Notes: generated from the sequence alone by a model not told the origin. A stretch of DNA of 64,000 nucleotides from Nannobrachium achirus (GCA_963921795.1 OY997659.1:49776475-49840474); one strand, 5' to 3'. Positions 1 through 11,442 are shown, numbered from the stretch's first letter. Translations and numbers: made by a program.

Positions 1-251
1 CTGTAGCTCCTTTAAAGTGAAGTGAAATCGAAAACAACCACGGCCCCCAAGAATATGAATTCCGGGGTTCAAGAGTAAATCTATATAATCATTTACTTTC
101 CCCACCAGTGCCTATTAGTATCTGGTCTCTGTCGGGTGGAAGCCTCATTATGTTCAAAACTGTTGCTTTTCAGGACTCCAAATTGAAAAGCATGAAAAGT
201 AGCCGATCTACAAGCTTGGAACTTGTGGATCTTTTGTGTGACGCTGTAGTA
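1..251. other. No gene recognised
   Basis: Short, stop-rich reading frames only. Nothing here supports a gene or RNA. The first bases resemble the end of a CTCCTTTAA-type repeat, but the other end lies outside the window. Confidence 0.5.
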
Positions 252-753
252 CAGAGGTGGGCAACTCTGATGATGGAGTGGGCCACTATATGTTCACACT
301 CACATCAGAGGGTCACAATGCATATACTGTACAGTCAGAAATGGCAGAAAACATAGCCATCTACAAGCTCAAAACGCGCCACAGTACGGCGCGTTTTGAG
401 CTTGTAGATCTGCTATTTTTGCTATTTTTGAACTGCAATCCTGAATTATTTTTAGCTGTTTTTTTTTTTTTTGGAATTGTGAAAAGTTAATTTTTTATTT
501 AATTTCAAATGCTATATTTATATGTTCTTATGTTAACATTATGAACTTAAATACAAATACATTGTGCATAAAAAAGACTAGTACTAGTCATTGAGATACT
601 AATATAGACTGAAGTAATTAACATGGGTCATGTTTGCATGTAACAGCTAAAAAAAATCAATAATATATCAGTATTCAGATATTAACCTGCGGGCCGCGTT
701 AAGTGAAGGTGAGGGCCACATGTGGCCCCCGGACCGCCAGTCGCCCATGTATG
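252..753 (-). mobile_element. Non-autonomous hAT element, family D (copy 1)
   Basis: Ends are CAGAGGTGGGCAACT on the left and a relaxed inverted match (AGTCGCCCATGTATG) on the right. The 8-bp direct repeat CTGTAGTA flanks it exactly (244-251 and 754-761), which is the hAT signature. A palindromic cassette sits at 359-409 (ATCTACAAGCTCAAAACGCG and its complement). No transposase is present. The second copy at 40162-40680 is in the opposite orientation. Confidence 0.88.
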
Positions 754-911
754 CTGTAGTATGATCAAGTAGGTGTTCATTTACAGGGAGGAGGAGGGGG
801 GACCCCACACAACAGGTTAGAAGAATAACAGAGATAATGCTTTCATGCCCCTACAGCAACGTTCTGTCCGCATGCTGACCCAACAACTCTCACACAAACA
901 GAGGAAGTGGG

Positions 912-1448
912 CAGGGGCGTCACAAGGGGGGGGGGGGGGGGGGGGATAGTGGGACTGAGTTACTAGGGCACAAGGTGGAGGGGCCTTAATTATTTTATAC
1001 TTTATAAATTAGCTATTGAAAAATGGCAGATTTACAAGCTCACAGCGCGGCACCGAATGCCACGCTGCAAGCTTGTAGATCTGCTATTTTTGAAAAGTCA
1101 TGAAAATGTGTGCAAATCTTTGAATATTATTTCTTTTTTAAACTCAAATTTTGCTTCTGGGGGGTCCCTGGAACGGAATATTTTGAGATGGGGGTCCGTG
1201 GTCAAATACATATCAGTTTCGGAGTCCTTCACATGAAAATGTCAGAGCACCACTCACATAGAAACATAGGTTTTTCAAAAAACCTTAGAAGTATTTGAAA
1301 TATTCAAAGACTTCTACGAGCTCGCAGCGCAGCACTCGGTGCCCGCTCTGAGCTTGTATTTCTGCTATTTTTCAATAGTTAAAGCACAAAATAACTGAAG
1401 TGAATCCTTGTACCCATGCAGGGCCCAGCATTTGGTGCAGCACCCCTG
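912..1448 (+). mobile_element. Non-autonomous hAT-like element, family A (copy 1)
   Basis: Begins CAGGGGCGTCACAAGG and ends GGTGCAGCACCCCTG, the ends shared by all family A copies. It carries two palindromic cassettes (about 1029-1090 and 1312-1371) around a middle segment with GGGGGTCC text. A G tract of about 20 nt lies near its left end. Flanking 8-mers match poorly, so the target duplication has decayed. Confidence 0.8.
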
Positions 1449-1636
1449 AGAGCGGGGCTTTGAGGAAAGGCAGGGGAGGGGGAGGGGGGGCTGTCTTATC
1501 AGGGTCAAACCGTTAGACATGGAGTGTGCTGTGCGTGGGGAAAGCTGAACAACACTCACTCTCAACAACGCTCTGCCGCACAGCCACACTGCTGCTGCTG
1601 CTGGGACCGTAATGTCATGCCAGTCACAATGAATAC

Positions 1637-2156
1637 TAGGGATGGGTATCGTTCACCTTTGAATCGATATGATACCTTTTTCGATACCTGGGAATCGATA
1701 AGATATCCTTTTCGATACCATTTTCAATACTTTTTATTTATTATTACCCTTATAATTATTATTTGCCTTTTTCTATGGGCTATTTTACACACCAAAATAG
1801 GTTATTAAGCCAGTTATTCAGCCATTTTCATGTCAAGTAGGCCTAGTAGTAGAGTAGTTGATGTGACTACTATTACTGTTATGGCTGCTATTGTATAATT
1901 AATTATATTGTTTGTCTACAATAGAATATAGGCTACACATACTTTTTACAGATAGGCTATTGATACTGTTTAAGTTTTATTATTATTATAATTATTATTT
2001 CCTTATCTTAGAAGCCCAACTGTTACAGATGCGACCGGCCAGGGGTGCGTTCAAGAGTATCGAAATCGAAATCGTTTTTACGTGAACCGATACCCGATAG
2101 TATCGACGTCATGCGTTCGATAGCATTAAAAGTATCGCAGACAATACCCATCCCTA
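1637..2156. mobile_element. hAT MITE with TAGGGATGGGTATCG ends
   Basis: Inverted ends TAGGGATGGGTATCG and AATACCCATCCCTA are flanked by the perfect 8-bp duplication ATGAATAC (1629-1636 and 2157-2164). The interior is AT-rich with several ATCGATA motifs and no coding capacity. Confidence 0.92.
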
Positions 2157-2322
2157 ATGAATACTGTACATCAGGGGTCGGCAACTTCAGGAGACATCAA
2201 TATGTCCGTACAAAGACTTTTTAGATGTTCTGTTTTACACACCGTATTATGTAATAAGACCCCATTTTGATCATAAGACCCAATTATACTGAACACCAGC
2301 CTCCAGGTTTCCTTCAGAATAT

Positions 2323-2524
2323 CGTCGTTGTCGGGTGGAAACCTTGTATGTCCAAGACCGTTCGTTTTGTATTTATCATTTTAAAAATGAACTATAGTGA
2401 AAATAGGCCGTTTTCACTACCTTTGTGCGACAGCCTTTTATAATGAAGCAGGGTTTTACTTGGTGAAAAAAACGTACAAACTTGGAGAAACTTGGAGATA
2501 CGAGGTTTCTGCCCGACAGTGACA
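2323..2524 (+). mobile_element. Family B element inserted in G
   Basis: Terminal repeats CGTCGTTGTCGGGTGGAAAC and, inverted, GAGGTTTCTGCCCGACAGTGA. The 4-bp direct repeat ATAT (2319-2322 and 2525-2528) flanks it. The related G copy near 33298-33310 reads TTCAGAATATTTACACAGAT without B, which provides an empty site. In this copy the palindromic core has been deleted, leaving only AAAATAGGCCGTTTTCACTA. Confidence 0.8.
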
Positions 2525-2623
2525 ATATGTATGACACTGATTTACTATGACACTATGTATGGCACATTAGGAGTCCACCAGTGGTTCTCAAACGTTTTAT
2601 TTGCAAGGCCCCCGCCCCATACT

Positions 2624-2673
2624 GTAACTCTGAGAGTGTACAAATGTGTACGTTTGTACACTCTCAGAGTTAC
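2624..2673. repeat. Perfect 21-bp inverted repeat
   Basis: Arms 2624-2644 and 2653-2673 (GTAACTCTGAGAGTGTACAAA and its complement) are perfectly complementary around an 8-nt loop. It would form a short hairpin. It lies in family G sequence. Confidence 0.9.
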
Positions 2674-3144
2674 GAAACTGAACTAAAAAAAGAAAAAAAC
2701 ACTGCTGCTCGACAGCAATGACTTAAAATAATTCATAATTATTTGTGTGACAGTAAGTAAAATTGTAGCAGTTTTTTATCAGATGTTTTTATCATTCAGT
2801 CTGTAGCCTACAGTATTGAAAAGGTTTTTTTCATTGCATCCACCAGGGTTTGTCTGTATTCCTATAATGAAACATTGTTTTATCCCTACACTTACCAGAT
2901 TGTGTCTACATCATTATTATGCTCACAGACTGTTAGCTGAATCAACAACTTGGTTACTTACATTAGTACAGCTTCTGGAGCCTGGCGATAAAGGAAAGTG
3001 AGGCATTAATTAAGCCAGTGGTTCTTCTCAAACATTTTAAAATGCCCACAAGAACCCATCACATAACTGTTGTGTTGAGAGTGCACACATAGATCTGCTA
3101 TTTTCAAACATTTTGTAATTTTACTTTTGGTACTTTAAGTACAC

Positions 3145-3242
3145 AGAGTGGAATCCGCCAATGCATTTAAATGAGAATGGAGCGTTTTTTTTCTGCAAAA
3201 AACGCTCCATTCTCATTGAAATGCATTGGCGGATTCCACTCT
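3145..3242. repeat. Near-perfect foldback, about 47-bp arms
   Basis: Arms 3145-3191 and 3197-3242, beginning AGAGTGGAATCCGCCAATG, pair almost perfectly around a loop of about 5 nt. It is probably a tiny MITE. A pre-miRNA-like transcript is possible in shape, but nothing supports expression. Confidence 0.88.
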
Positions 3243-3587
3243 AGGTATTTTGGTGTGAGGGCACCCTAACAGAGTATTTCTACATTGCAGTATTGATACT
3301 TTTTCTTGAGTAAAAAATGTCAGTACTTTTTCCACCACTGGTCTTCGGCCGTCAAAAACAATCTATATCAGCTGCAGGCCTACTGTACAGTGCAGCTTCT
3401 TTCACATCCGGCATACAGCAGCATACTGTACATAAATCGATAGCTAGATACTGGAAAGGAAAAGACCACGCCTGATTTGACTGTGTCCCCCCCATCTGTG
3501 GAACACATGCCGTTGTCATTCGTGCTGCGTGTCAAGCTGTAAGCGTTTGTCCATTTGGCTTTAGACACCTCGCATTTTGAAGGATCT

Positions 3588-3853
3588 TGACGTTGTCAGG
3601 CAGAAACCTCTTATCTCCATATTCTTAACTTTTTGTGTCTTCTCGTAAATGAACGTCCTCCTTGATCATACTTCAACGTCACACAAAAGTATCAAAAGTA
3701 GCAGATCTACAAGCACGAAACGTGGAGTGAAGCAACACGTTTTGAGGCGATAGATCAAAACGTGCTACTTTTGCTTCTTCTTTTTTTCCTGAGAAGTAAC
3801 AACAGTTTTGGACATACAAGGTTTCCACCTGACAGAGAACGTTAAGTTGTTGA
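3588..3853 (-). mobile_element. Divergent family B element
   Basis: Contains GTTGTCAGGCAGAAACCTCT on the left and ACAAGGTTTCCACCTGACAG on the right in reverse order relative to the copy at 2323. A degenerate palindromic core lies at about 3703-3768 (AGCAGATCTACAAGCACG). Confidence 0.7.
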
Positions 3854-4194
3854 TGGCTGATCATTTCACTGGAGTTTCAGGCATCCCAGTCATGCTGGAT
3901 AAGAGCCACAGTCAGGGTACTGTAAAGTAACGATGTACATTTACCCAAGTACAGTTACTTTTAAACTTAAAGGACGATTTCACCACTTTTCAACTTACAG
4001 TATGTTCATATAATTGGTCCTCACTAATGTTCAAGACAAAATAGCACCATTTCTTTCTGCTCAGTCTGTGTCTCTTAGGAGAGCTGTGGGCAGTTTTTAT
4101 TTTTTTTATATATATATATATTTCGGTTTTTGTTATCACGAGAACACTGGCTTCCATTCTAACATTACAACTTTTCAGGAATAGAAACACTCCC

Positions 4195-4283
4195 CCAGCG
4201 CCCACAGCTTCCCCCGGCGGGAATCTAACCCAGGACCTTCCAACTGTGAGGCGAAGTGCTAACCACTGCACCACCGTGCCCCT
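4195..4283 (-). repeat. tRNA-derived SINE head
   Basis: On the minus strand the text GGCACGGTGGTGCAGTGG, then TTAGCACTTCGCCTC, then GGTCCTGGGTTAGATTCC gives an A-box-like and a B-box-like block at tRNA-like spacing. This is the typical head of abundant teleost tRNA SINEs. The cloverleaf is imperfect, so it is not called a tRNA gene. Confidence 0.6.
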
Positions 4284-4734
4284 ATGCTACAATTATTTGA
4301 CAGCTTTAGTTACTAGTCACTTTTAGATTACAAATTGGCCTGTTTTATACTTCCGCTCTTTGAAAATAGACTATCTCCCGGCCAATCTACAAGCTCACAG
4401 CGCTCACGTAAGATTTTCCAAAGTGCTTTTAAAGTATATTTTGATGACAATAATTTTTAACTCAAGCATCTGTAAAACTTTGAATTCAGGCCTTTTACTT
4501 GTAACCGAGTATGTCTAGATTGTGGTAAAAAAATAACTCCCACCACTGGCCACAGTCATGCTGTATAAAGTGCCTCAACCACACAACTTGCTAAATCCTA
4601 AACGCTCTCTCTCTCTCGCTCATCGGTTGCATGTCTCCATGTGAGGTCCTAGGAAGGGATGGACTCCCAGGCTGCCTGGAAGAAACAAAGCTTCTCACTG
4701 GGCAGATGATCCTTCACACATGTACAGTATACTG

Positions 4735-5161
4735 CAGGGGGTTTCAAAGTGGGTGACGGGGCACCCTGGGGTGCCGCAACGGCAGTCCAGGGGTGCCACA
4801 AGATAATTTGATAATATTTGGAATTTATTTGGACACTTGAAAGAATATTTAGTATCATTTTGAACTTGAAGTGCAAAGTTATTTTCAGTCAGTTCTAACC
4901 AAAATGACTATTATCTCAATGTTTTCCTCGCAACATAATCACTAAAATATCATCACTGTCAGGCAGAAACCTCTGTCGCACAGTACATTTTATAGATGAT
5001 AAATACAAAACAAACGGTTTTGGACAGACAAGGTTTCCACCCGACAACGATGATATGCTATAAATATAAGGTGCTGGGAGTGAAAATTATAATGTAGGGG
5101 TGCCTCGGATTAAAATAATATTTATGGGGTGCCCTGAGACAAAAAGGTCTGGGAACCTGTG
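4735..5161 (-). mobile_element. hAT element, family C (copy 2) carrying a deleted family B
   Basis: Family C ends (CAGGGGGTTTCAAAGTGGG and TCTGGGAACCTGTG) are flanked by the perfect 8-bp duplication GTATACTG (4727-4734 and 5162-5169). Family B termini (GGCAGAAACCTC, GTTTCCACCCGACAACGATG) sit at about 4955-5055 with the palindromic core deleted. B lies at the same internal site in C copies 1 and 3, so it probably entered a C ancestor. Confidence 0.88.
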
Positions 5162-5244
5162 GTATACTGTACAGTCGTACAGAAAACAACTGTAGCATAA
5201 CCTTGAATAAGTGTAGCAGTTGCATTGTATTGAGAGCAGTATCA

Positions 5245-5425
5245 TCTGGTGCTGTTGCGGCAGTTCGATCCCGTTCTCCCCACAGTAAGTGTCGAAGTGT
5301 CCATGAGCAAGATGCTGATTGCTCCTATGTGCAGGTCGGTGCCTTGCATGGTTCCCTCCGCCATCAATGGGTGAATGTAAAGCACAATCTATGTAAAGCG
5401 CTTTGGATAGAAATCTGTATGAATG
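5245..5425 (+). repeat. Partial tRNA-derived SINE (same family as 13722)
   Basis: Shares GGTTCGAT-like B-box text, GTCGGTGCCTTGCATGGTT, GGGTGAATGTAA, and an L2-like tail TGTAAAGCGCTTTGGATA with the SINE at 13722-13984. The 5' tRNA head is missing. Confidence 0.65.
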
Positions 5426-5497
5426 CACCAGTTGGTTTGTTGTTCACAGATCTTTTCTATTAATATGTTGGATTCATGTGTATTTTCAGACATTTAA

Positions 5498-5763
5498 CCG
5501 GAGTAGTTCACCAAAATTACTTTTTTTCTATTGATTACTCACACCATATAGTTTTGTTTTTGTCACTTTCTAAAGACAAACATGTTATTACAATACCAGG
5601 GGGACCCAAATGCCATCCGGAATCAAAGGGGGGAAATATAATCACATTTTTGTCTTAGGAATGCGATAAATACAAAGAAATATAGGCCTACTATTGAACT
5701 CAAGTCTCCATGCCATGAATAATCAATAGGAAGAAAAAAAACATTTTGGGGTGAACTACTCCT
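5498..5763. mobile_element. TTAA-flanked MITE (piggyBac/Kolobok type)
   Basis: Inverted ends GGAGTAGTTCACC and GGTGAACTACTCC are bounded by TTAA on both sides (5494-5497 and 5764-5767). TTAA duplications are known for piggyBac and Kolobok. There is no transposase, so the superfamily is not decided. Confidence 0.78.
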
Positions 5764-5992
5764 TTAAACCCTCAATTCTTGGTCCAACTGTAGGAACTCT
5801 GAGGACCCTCTAGGGGTCCCGGACCCCCTGTTGAATACCTCTAGACTCTAGGTTTAAGTAATGTGAGGCAGGCAGCATACAAAGCGTATGCTGTGTACCC
5901 ATATCACAGTGGAAGGCATGTGACATGTGACCATCTGTCAAGAGCATTGGATTGGCCTGCTGGACAGTCAGTACTCCACCCTCAACCCCCAG

Positions 5993-6443
5993 CAGGGGCG
6001 TCACACCAAACTCTGGGCCCCGGGTACAAGGATTCACTGCGGGCCCCCCCCCATGAATGTTAACTATTGAAAAATAGCAGATATACAAGCTCACAGCTTG
6101 TAGATCTGCTATTTTTGAAAAATCTTGAAAATGTGTGCAAGAAACCTATGTCAAGGACCCCCAAGATGATATGTATTTGGCCACGGAACCCGATCTCAAA
6201 ATATTTAGTTCCAGGGATTCAGGGAAATTTGAGTTAGAAATGTTCGCTTAAAAAATACATATATTCAAAGATTTTCACACATTTTCAAAAATAGCAGATC
6301 TACAAGCTCGCAGCGCGGCACTCGGTGCCACGCTGTGAGCTTGTATATCTGCTGTTTTTCAATATATAAAGTTACTAGGGCCCCTCCACCACCTTGGGCC
6401 CCAGTAACTCAGTCCCACTTTCCTACCCCTTGTGACACCCCTG
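5993..6443 (-). mobile_element. Family A hAT element (copy 2)
   Basis: Begins CAGGGGCGTCACACC, ends CCCCTTGTGACACCCCTG. Flanks ACCCCCAG and ATCCCCAG match at 7 of 8. The first cassette is shortened to its outer arms (about 6064-6110) and the second is full (about 6294-6355). Confidence 0.85.
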
Positions 6444-7740
6444 ATCCCCAGTACTAGAGTCAAAGTATATTCTGGTCATAATGTTACTCAACCTGCAAAG
6501 TGACAGTTTCTCAGCTGAATTTATACTTGAGTTGAAGTCCTGGAGTGAGTACATCCAAAACAAATGTAAATAGGGCTTATGTGGGTAATTCATAAAGTAT
6601 GTTTTTCCATTCTTAGAAATGTAGTGGAGTCACCATATTTAGTCTTTGACAGCGGAGTGGAGTGAAAGTATCCAAAATACAAATACCTCAACTAAAGTAC
6701 AGACCCTCAAAGAATGTACTTAAAGTGCAGTATTCAAGTAAATGTACAAATGGCTTTATGGCCTGCTCTATGTTCTCTGTGTCAGTCAGTGGTTCTCAAA
6801 GTGCGGTCCAGGGACCCTCAGGGTTCCTGGTGGGGGGTTTCAAATGGACCCTAAAGCCTCTATCAGAGTCCAGGGTGTTAGAGCCTTTACAGGTCTGTGA
6901 CATGGTAACAAACCTAGATTCGGGGGGGTGGGGGTGCATTGCTGAAAACCCATGATTTTGTCAAGAAGACTGTCTGAGAAAATAAAGCTGCTGCTGCTGC
7001 TGAAACATTTCCTGCCCTGTCGGCCATGCATGGGCAGCCAATAAACAACACCGACCGCCGCAGAGTCAGAGAGAGTAGTAGAGGAGGTTTATAAAAAGAC
7101 TCTAGTATATTATAGGGGGCGTGGGGGGGGGGGGGGGGGGGGGGGGGGGCATGCATGGATTACAGTGGAGGCATTGACAAGCATGGTTTCATTCCTCCAC
7201 CACCACACTGGGCAAGTGGGCATTATTATTACTGCATAAGAAAAAAAAAATCACTCTTTCTTATGAACTGCCACTAACACACTACTACTCAATGCAGATA
7301 CACACTATCTCCTATAATCACAAAAAGGAGCAAAACTCACCAACAAGGGTTCCAAAAAGCTGCACAGAAAGCAACAAGTCTCCCTCTTTTTGCTCTCTCT
7401 CTCTCTCTCTCACTTTCTCTCTGCAACTCTGCAGAGCTGAAGGCAGATATTTGACTCTGGGCTGGGGTGGGGGGGCTCGCCTTGCCTTGGCTTGCTCACT
7501 CGCTCTTTGCAAGCTGATCTGTGGTCAAATGGAGTCAGTCAGTCAGTCACTCATCTCGCATGCACAGTCCGGTTAGTTAATCGTGGGGGTGTGTGTGTGT
7601 CTTTTTTTTTGTGGTAAACATGCTGTCATTATAAGGCGAGTCCACATGTGAGTTATTATGCCCCCCCTCCCCTCTCCTCCCCTCTTCTCTTTCGCTATGT
7701 CATTCTTCATCTCTGCTCCGTTCCACCAATGGCTGCAGAT
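6444..7740. other. Intergenic: dispersed repeat text, G tract, no gene
   Basis: Contains the common fish repeat text of alternating TACTTGAGT/AAGTAC motifs (6460-6745), a hAT-like TCAGTGGTTCTCAAAGTG at about 6786, a G tract of about 26 nt near 7124-7149, and a CT-rich stretch at 7390-7425. No convincing coding frame. Confidence 0.6.
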
Positions 7741-8217
7741 CAGGGGTGTCGCACCAAATTCTGGGCCCCGGGTACAAGGATTCACTGTGGGGCCCCCTGT
7801 GCTTTAACTATTGAAAAATAGCAGATATACAAGCTCACAGCGCGGCACCGAGTGCCGCGCTGCGAGCTTGTAGATCTGCTATTTTTGAATTTTTTTTTTT
7901 TGAATATTTCAAATCCTTCTGAGGTTTTTTGAAAAATCCATGTTTTTCGATGTCAGTGGATCTCAAAACCTTTTCATGTGAAGGACCCCCAAAAGTATTT
8001 GGCCACGGATCCTCATCTCATAATATTTAGTTACAAAATTTGAGTTACAAATGTTCGCTTAAAAAAATACATATATTCAAAGATTTGCACACATTTTTTC
8101 TGTGAGCTTGTATATCTGCTATTTTTCAATAGCTAAAGTATACAATAATTAAGGCCCCTCCACCACCTTGGGCCCTGGTAACTCAGTCCCACTTTCCTAC
8201 CCCTTGTGACGCCCCTG
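7741..8217 (-). mobile_element. Family A hAT element (copy 3)
   Basis: Starts CAGGGGTGTCGCACC, ends TTGTGACGCCCCTG. GCTGCAGAT directly precedes and follows it (8-bp duplication plus a chance base). A full cassette lies at about 7816-7885; the second is reduced to TGTGAGCTTGTATATCTGC. Confidence 0.9.
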
Positions 8218-8377
8218 GCTGCAGATCTGGGTCCCACCCCAACAGACCGAGGTCCCACCCCAGCACCAGATCCAGGTCCCACCCATCAGCAGTGTGCAAA
8301 CACTCCACAGCTGTTCAGCAGGGACGTGCAGAGAATGCTAGAGAGGCAGGGGCTGACATTTCTAAAAGCTACCGCCT

Positions 8378-9161
8378 TGGTAGCACTTTACAATAATGAC
8401 CTGTTATAAATCATTTATAAACATTTATAAGCAGTTTGTAGATGAGTAATAAACATGAACAAACTGTTTATTGACATTTGTAAATGTTTACCTAAACATT
8501 TATAACTGTTTTAAACATCATTTACATGTTATTAGTAAGGTATTAGTAAGTATTTAACTGACGGAGGGACTGACAGACGGCCGGTGGAGGTTTTCATAGT
8601 AACTAGCGACCTAGTCTTCACTTTACATTAGGGCTCTTGATAACATCTACTAATGATTTATAGATATATTAGGAATGTTTTACAAGGTATATAGATAGCT
8701 TGTAAATGATTTACTTATCTACAAATATCATATAAATAATGCATAATTTTAGTTACAAATGATTTAGTAATAGATAGATAGATAGATACCTTTATTATCC
8801 CAAGGGGGAAATTCAGTTGTCCAGTTGTAGCATAGCCGTTTTGAAACGTCATGAGACAAAAGACACATAGTATACAACACATAATGTTTGATGGGAAATG
8901 AATTGCAACAACTAGACAGTGACAGTGAAGAAAGACACATAGTAATCATTTACGAATGTGTATAAATTGCTTATCCTTGATTAGTTTACTTACTAATACC
9001 TTACTAATAACATGTAAATGATGTTTAAAACAGTTATAAATGTTTAGGTAAACATTTACACATGTCAATAAACAGTTTGTTCATGTTTATTACTCATCTA
9101 CAAACTGCTTATAAATGTTCATAAATGATTTATAACAGGTCATTATTGTAAAGTGCTACCA
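8378..9161. mobile_element. Large foldback MITE inserted in M
   Basis: Arms of about 170 bp, starting TGGTAGCACTTTACAATAAT at 8378 and its complement ending at 9161, pair nearly perfectly. The centre holds AT-rich text, a segment with GACAGACGGCCGGTGGAGG, and a reverse LINE/SINE tail (TTTATTATCCCAAGGGGGAA). AGC flanks both ends, a possible 3-bp target duplication. The superfamily is not assigned. Confidence 0.82.
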
Positions 9162-9461
9162 GCGCCCTTTTGTTGAAAATATATTGAAAATAGCGGACCT
9201 CCAAGCTCACAACGCGCCGCAGCGCTTGGAGGTCGGCCATGTTTTCGGTTCTAAACTTAGCATAATCAAGTGAATACTGGAGATGTAGCGTACGGCATTC
9301 ATTTCTACACAGAGAGGGCAATTTTTAAGATGCTGCCTTCGAGTTCAGGAGAGTTTGGACGAGGCAATTCTCTTGAATGCTGCCTTCGGGTATATGGCAT
9401 GTGAAAGGGGGCGTTTACATTTCTTTCACCATAGTAAAAACATCAGTCATGGTCTTTAGAG

Positions 9462-9993
9462 CAGGGGTTCCCAAACTTTTTTGTCTCAGGGCACCCCATG
9501 AATATTCTTTTAATCCGAGGCACCCCTACATTATAATTTTCATTCCCAGGACCTTATATTTATAGCATATCATCGTTGTCGGGTGGAAACCTTGTATGTC
9601 CAAAACCGTTCGTTTTGTATTTATCATCTATAAAATGTACTAACTAGTGAAAACAGCAGATCTACAAGCACATCGCGAGGCGTTGTGTGCTTGTAGATCG
9701 GCTGTTTTCTATAGTTTTGTGCGACAGTCTTGTATGATGAAGCAGGGCAAAAGACGTACACATTTGAAACTTGGAGATACGAGGTTTCTGCCTGACAGTG
9801 ACGATATCTTAGTGATTATGTTTTGGTTAGAACTGACTGAAAATAACTTTGTACTTCAAGTTTAAAATTATACTAAATAATATTTTTTCAAGTGTCCAAA
9901 TGAATTCCAAATATTATCAAATTATCTCGCGGCACCCCTGGACTGCTGTCACGGCACCCCAGGGTGCCCCGTCACCCACTTTGAAAACCCCCG
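9462..9993 (+). mobile_element. hAT element, family C (copy 1), nested in M
   Basis: Starts CAGGGGTTCCCAAAC, ends TTTGAAAACCCCCG, with the perfect 8-bp duplication CTTTAGAG (9454-9461 and 9994-10001). It carries a family B element at 9571-9803, so three transposition layers are visible. Confidence 0.93.
9571..9803 (+). mobile_element. Family B element nested in C
   Basis: Ends CATCGTTGTCGGGTGGAAAC and GAGGTTTCTGCCTGACAGTG; ATAT directly precedes and follows (9567-9570 and 9804-9807). The palindromic core is at about 9655-9707. Confidence 0.85.
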
Positions 9994-10200
9994 CTTTAGA
10001 GGGCACTTTTTTACAGACGGGTAAAAGGGCCGGGGCTCAAGCCCCCTTTGGTGTCTCTTTGTGCACGTGCCTGCTGTTCAGTGTGAGTGGGCGGGGCTTC
10101 CATTCCACCCTAGAGAGCTGCTCTGAGGAGGAGTTGGACCACCGTTGCCAGAGTTTGCGAGAGAGATAAGCAACTAGGTCTATGAAAACAAGCCTAAAAG

Positions 10201-10735
10201 CAGGGACATGCTGGGCCCCTGATTCAGCCCGGGAAAAAGAGTTGGAGAGGCCCTCATTGAGCGCTATAGAGAGAGATCTCTCTCTATAGCGCTGCTGCTA
10301 CTCAAAGATTTGCCATTTCAGATCATGACAAGTGACAAGCCAGTGGGCCAATTATATGAGTTATATTTCGTCGTTGTTGGGTGGAAACCTTGTTTGTCCA
10401 AAACCGTTTGTTTTGTATTTATCATTTAAAAAATTATTTAAACTAGTGAAAACAGCCGATCTACAAGTACACAACGCCTCGCACCGCGAGGCATTGTGTG
10501 CTTGTAGATCTGCTGTTTTCACTACTTTTGTGCGACGGCCTTGTATGATGAAGCAGGGCTTTGCTTTGCGAAAAAAATTACAAATTTGAAACTTGGAGAT
10601 ACGAGGTTTCTGCCCGACAGTGACGATTTACTTTGTTGGCCGCCCAGCCCCCAAAATGGAATGAAGGCTGACATTTTATTTATATATTTTTTCCTAATGG
10701 CCGACCTGGAACGGCCGGGAATGTAAATAACGAAA
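10201..10735 (-). mobile_element. hAT-like element, family P (copy 1), right end uncertain
   Basis: Begins CAGGGACATGCTGGGCCCC and matches the complete P element at 27463-29358 in opposite orientation, including the 34-nt palindrome (10260-10293) and an internal family B element. The terminal CAG end on the right is not seen, so the copy is probably truncated. Confidence 0.75.
10369..10624 (+). mobile_element. Family B element nested in P
   Basis: Full-length B with ends CGTCGTTGTTGGGTGGAAAC and TTTCTGCCCGACAGTGACG, and a well preserved core (10455-10521): CCGATCTACAAGTACACAAC with a GC-rich stem and its complement. Confidence 0.85.
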
Positions 10736-10881
10736 ACATTTGACAAAATGGTCACTTTAACGAGGTATTGTGGCACGTTTACTAACATGCCAAGTGTAGC
10801 TGCACTTGAACAACCGTTCCAGGCTGCCATATCCAGCCCAAGAAACCGTAGAAGCGGGGGGAAATATAGAATGTACTTCTT

Positions 10882-10950
10882 AAGGTATGGCTGGTGTCTT
10901 GCACGCGCGAAGGCGCGCGTTCAAGACACCAGTCATGTTGCCATACCTTA
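10882..10950. repeat. Imperfect inverted repeat
   Basis: AAGGTATGGC, TGGTGTCTTG and a CGCGCG centre pair with CAAGACACCA and GCCATACCTT, forming a hairpin of about 30 bp with small bulges. No sign of an RNA gene. Confidence 0.75.
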
Positions 10951-10979
10951 GCTTTTTCTGAACTGACGCCACTGGGTGC

Positions 10980-11089
<110 letters not shown>

Positions 11090-11420
11090 TGGGGTTACAT
11101 TCTACAGTAAACAAACCAACATACAGTTTAAGCGAATACAAGATCTGCACATTTCTAAAGTGTCAATTTTTTGACTGTTAAGACTGTTTAGCAAATTGAT
11201 CAAATTGTCATACATTGCATAAAGAAAGAGGCAAACATTGCTCACAGCACCTCGCGAATGAAAATGTAATTGAGTTTTTCTTTTTTTTAACAATGTTTAT
11301 CTGTGGAACTGAGCCAGACCAAATGTAATAGCTATACAATTGATTTAGTATTTCTACATTATGCTACTTTTACTAAAGTAAAAAAGAAAAAGAAAAATAG
11401 TTCTTGTTCCTCTGCTGCGG
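11090..11420. repeat. Relic of family E hAT element
   Basis: Shares CAGTAAACAAACCAACATAC, ATCTGCACATTTCTAAAGTG and TACTTTTACTAAAGTAAA text with family E at 12444-12812, but has no terminal repeats and only a remnant of the palindromic core. Confidence 0.55.
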
Positions 11421-11442
11421 AGCATAGAGTGGGTGTTGAGGT

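Larger units (their letters stand above)
2172..2700 (+). mobile_element. hAT-like element, family G (copy 1), right end undefined
   Basis: Begins CAGGGGTCGGCAACT, a common hAT end. The same backbone recurs at 31755-33470: GATCATAAGACCC, CTCCAGGTTT, TTATTTGCAAGG. A family B element interrupts it at 2323-2524. The true right end was not located. Confidence 0.6.
8319..10073 (+). mobile_element. hAT element, family M (copy 1), host of nested insertions
   Basis: Ends CAGGGACGTGCAGAG and TGCACGTGCCTG are flanked by the perfect 8-bp duplication CTGTTCAG (8311-8318 and 10074-10081). Two insertions split it: a foldback MITE at 8378-9161 and a family C element at 9462-9993. M itself carries a diverged cassette at about 9190-9242 (CGGACCTCCAAGCTCACAAC and partial complement). 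Confidence 0.9.
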
